Assembly (NCBI GenBank): GCA_029879555.1
Contig: JAOUQB010000133.1
Coordinates: forward strand, 1-6,730
DNA: 6,730 nt
Source: Nitrospirota bacterium
GTDB taxonomy: Bacteria; Nitrospirota; Nitrospiria; Nitrospirales; UBA8639
Reading direction: 5' to 3'
Made by a program: the position numbers and the translations under genes. Shown piece by piece: positions 5,373 through 6,730 of the stretch. Position 1 is the stretch's first letter. The number at the start of each line of letters is the position of its first letter. A model generated the notes under the pieces. The model did not search any database and had not been told where the DNA came from. It saw only the letters and a program-made list of their open reading frames with translations.

Positions 5373-6362
5373 TTATGAGTTGGCCGTTTTGGCCGTTTTG
5401 GTGCCGTCCTCTGCGGAACGAAACGCCCCGAGACTGCGGAATTTGGCCTCCCGTTGTTTGAGGAGCTTGGCAAGTGGGAGCTTTTCGAGTTCGTTAAAAT
5501 GGGTCTCCAGGGTTTTTGAGACATGTTGGGCAGTGAGGGAAATATCCCGATGGGCTCCTCCCAGTGGTTCGGGAATAATATCATCGATAATCTTGAGTTT
5601 GAGCAATTCGGGCGCCGTCATTCGCAAAGCGGCGGCGGCCGTTGAGGATTTGGAGGCATCCCCCCATAAAATGGCGGCGCAGCCTTCCGGTGAAATCACT
5701 GAGTAGATGGAATGCTCCAACATGATGACCCGATCAGCGACGCCGAGCGCCAGTGCCCCCCCACTTCCGCCTTCTCCCGTGACCACCGCAATAATCGGCA
5801 CTTGTAATTTGATCATTTCGAGGAGATTTCTGGCGATGGCTTCTGCTTGTCCTCGCTGCTCTGCATCGACGCCGGGATAGGCGCCGGGCGTATCGATGAA
5901 GGTCAGAATGGGACGTTGAAATTTTTCGGCAAGCTTCATCAGACGCAAGGCTTTTCGATAGCCTTCGGGTTTCGCCATGCCGAAGTTACGACGCATGCGT
6001 TCTTTTAAGGATTTCCCTTTTTCATGACCCATGACCATTATCGAGCGGTTCTTCCATGTGGCAAACCCGCCGATGATGGCCCGATCTTCACCATAGAGGC
6101 GATCTCCATGGAGCTCGATGACATTTTCTGTGAGTTCTTCCAGATAGTCTGAAATGGAGGGACGTTGCGGGTGTCGGGCGATCTGGCTTCGTTGCCATGG
6201 CGTGAGATTCGCAAAAAGCTCCTCTTCCATTTTGGCCAACTGGTCAGTGCTTTTTTCGATGGCCTCTTGGACGGAATTTTTCTTGGACTTGGACTTCACC
6301 AACTTGGCGATACGTCCTTCGAGGTCTTTCAAGGGTTTTTCGAAATCTAAATATTCACGCAC
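5373..6362 (-). CDS. accA: Acetyl-CoA carboxylase carboxyltransferase subunit alpha
   Basis: AccA and AccD form the cytoplasmic carboxyltransferase that moves CO2 from biotinylated AccB to acetyl-CoA, giving malonyl-CoA for fatty acid synthesis. The protein has 329 residues against 319 in E. coli. Hallmark stretches are present in order: RPSISDYLEEL (67-77), HGDRLYGEDRAIIGG (85-99), the FGMAKPEGYRKALRLM segment (127-142), DTPGAYPGVDAEQRGQ (157-172), GEGGSGGALALGVADRV (196-212, the oxyanion-type Gly-rich turn) and YSVISPEGCAAILW (220-233). The start is a GTG, supported by AAGGAG seven bases upstream; the first residues (MREYLDFEKPL) match the family N-terminus. The last ten residues (GTKTAKTANS) come from a 9-bp tandem repeat (5380-5401) and look like a dispensable tail. 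The gene lies 25 bp downstream of dnaE, so the two are probably co-transcribed. accD is not in the window. Confidence 0.97.
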   Translation of the reverse strand: MREYLDFEKPLKDLEGRIAKLVKSKSKKNSVQEAIEKSTDQLAKMEEELFANLTPWQRSQIARHPQRPSISDYLEELTENVIELHGDRLYGEDRAIIGGFATWKNRSIMVMGHEKGKSLKERMRRNFGMAKPEGYRKALRLMKLAEKFQRPILTFIDTPGAYPGVDAEQRGQAEAIARNLLEMIKLQVPIIAVVTGEGGSGGALALGVADRVIMLEHSIYSVISPEGCAAILWGDASKSSTAAAALRMTAPELLKLKIIDDIIPEPLGGAHRDISLTAQHVSKTLETHFNELEKLPLAKLLKQREAKFRSLGAFRSAEDGTKTAKTANS

Positions 6363-6369
6363 GGGCAGG

Positions 6370-6375
6370 CTCCTT
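6370..6375 (-). promoter_or_regulatory. Shine-Dalgarno site of accA
   Basis: AAGGAG on the minus strand ends seven bases before the GTG at 6362. It is the only strong ribosome binding site near the 5' end of accA, and it decides the GTG as the start. It lies in the 25-bp gap after the dnaE stop codon. Confidence 0.85.
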
Positions 6376-6387
6376 GGTACCAGGCGA

Positions 6388-6730
6388 TTAGTGGAAGGCG
6401 ACCGTGGACGTTCCGAGTAGATGTTCCACTTCTTCTAAAAATTCCGGTGTGGGAGAAATGCCGACATTCGGTAATTGTGGAAGGTTGGCTATCATATCAG
6501 GTTGAAGGTGAAAGGCCAGGGAAATTGGTGTTGGCCCAGGATGTCGGTCAAAAATATTCTTTAAGTCTACCAGATTGTGGGGTAACACGTCTTCTTCGTG
6601 AATCTGGAGGGTGACGTGTTTCACGGTTTCACATTCCAATTGGGGGACTAATTCCACTCGGGTTGCCTTAATTCTAGCACCATTATCCATTAGATCTACT
6701 GATCCCGTGATGCGGATGACGGAGTCTGGT
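6388..6730 (-). CDS. dnaE: DNA polymerase III subunit alpha, C-terminal end (partial)
   Basis: Only the last 113 codons and the stop are in the window; the frame is open to the right edge, so the start lies outside. The visible part begins in the OB-fold region (VIRITGSVDLMDNGARIKATRVELV) and continues into the C-terminal domain with HPGPTPISLAFHL, then the typical ending ISPTPEFLEEVEHLLG. This is the tail of bacterial replicative DnaE, which in other species contacts the clamp and tau subunit; the catalytic PHP and palm parts are not visible. An internal ATG at 6690 is not the true start, because homologous sequence continues upstream of it. The neighbour downstream, accA, follows dnaE in E. 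coli and many other bacteria, which supports the call. The assignment to DnaE rather than the error-prone DnaE2 is inferred from this synteny. Confidence 0.88.
   Translation of the reverse strand, partial: PDSVIRITGSVDLMDNGARIKATRVELVPQLECETVKHVTLQIHEEDVLPHNLVDLKNIFDRHPGPTPISLAFHLQPDMIANLPQLPNVGISPTPEFLEEVEHLLGTSTVAFH

Noticed and set aside
5219..5584. Minus-strand ORF of 121 codons covering part of the gene-free region and the 3' end of accA.
   Set aside because: It overlaps accA out of frame on the same strand, and its sequence is Pro/Ser/Arg-rich without a domain or ribosome site.

Overview
The window looks like chromosomal DNA from a Gram-negative (two-membrane) bacterium. My best guess is a member of the Nitrospirota, possibly a moderate-GC Nitrospira. 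Two things point that way. The palindromic element at about 5030-5151 resembles, from memory, a dispersed repeat that recurs in Nitrospira genomes. The TIGR03545/TIGR03546 gene pair is found only in outer-membrane bacteria. I could not check either by search, so the genus is an inference.

Layout. The left half (122-3377, + strand) holds a CPBP-family membrane protease, then a tightly coupled pair of uncharacterised envelope genes. The first of the pair is a small multi-spanning membrane protein (TIGR03546). The second is a 594-residue membrane-anchored protein with an AsmA-like start and a long coiled coil (TIGR03545); its ATG overlaps the stop of the first gene by one base. A weak hairpin separates this block from a minus-strand calcineurin-like metallophosphoesterase (3462-4541). 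That gene starts only 24 bp from a divergently transcribed 136-residue protein of unknown function (4566-4976).

The right half begins with a gene-free stretch (4977-5372) carrying a 122-bp imperfect palindrome with matched GGGTCTGTT ends, of MITE/REP type. After it, on the minus strand, come accA (GTG start, strong Shine-Dalgarno) and, upstream of accA, the 3' end of dnaE, which runs off the window. The dnaE-accA order is the same as in E. coli and many other bacteria.

How the genes relate. accA supplies the carboxyltransferase alpha subunit for malonyl-CoA synthesis, and dnaE is the replicative polymerase; both are housekeeping genes. The TIGR03546/TIGR03545 pair is the best candidate for an undescribed system. 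Its architecture suggests an inner-membrane partner plus a periplasmic AsmA-like/coiled-coil protein, perhaps in envelope lipid handling, but no function can be read from the sequence. No tRNA, rRNA, CRISPR array, transposase or phage gene was seen.
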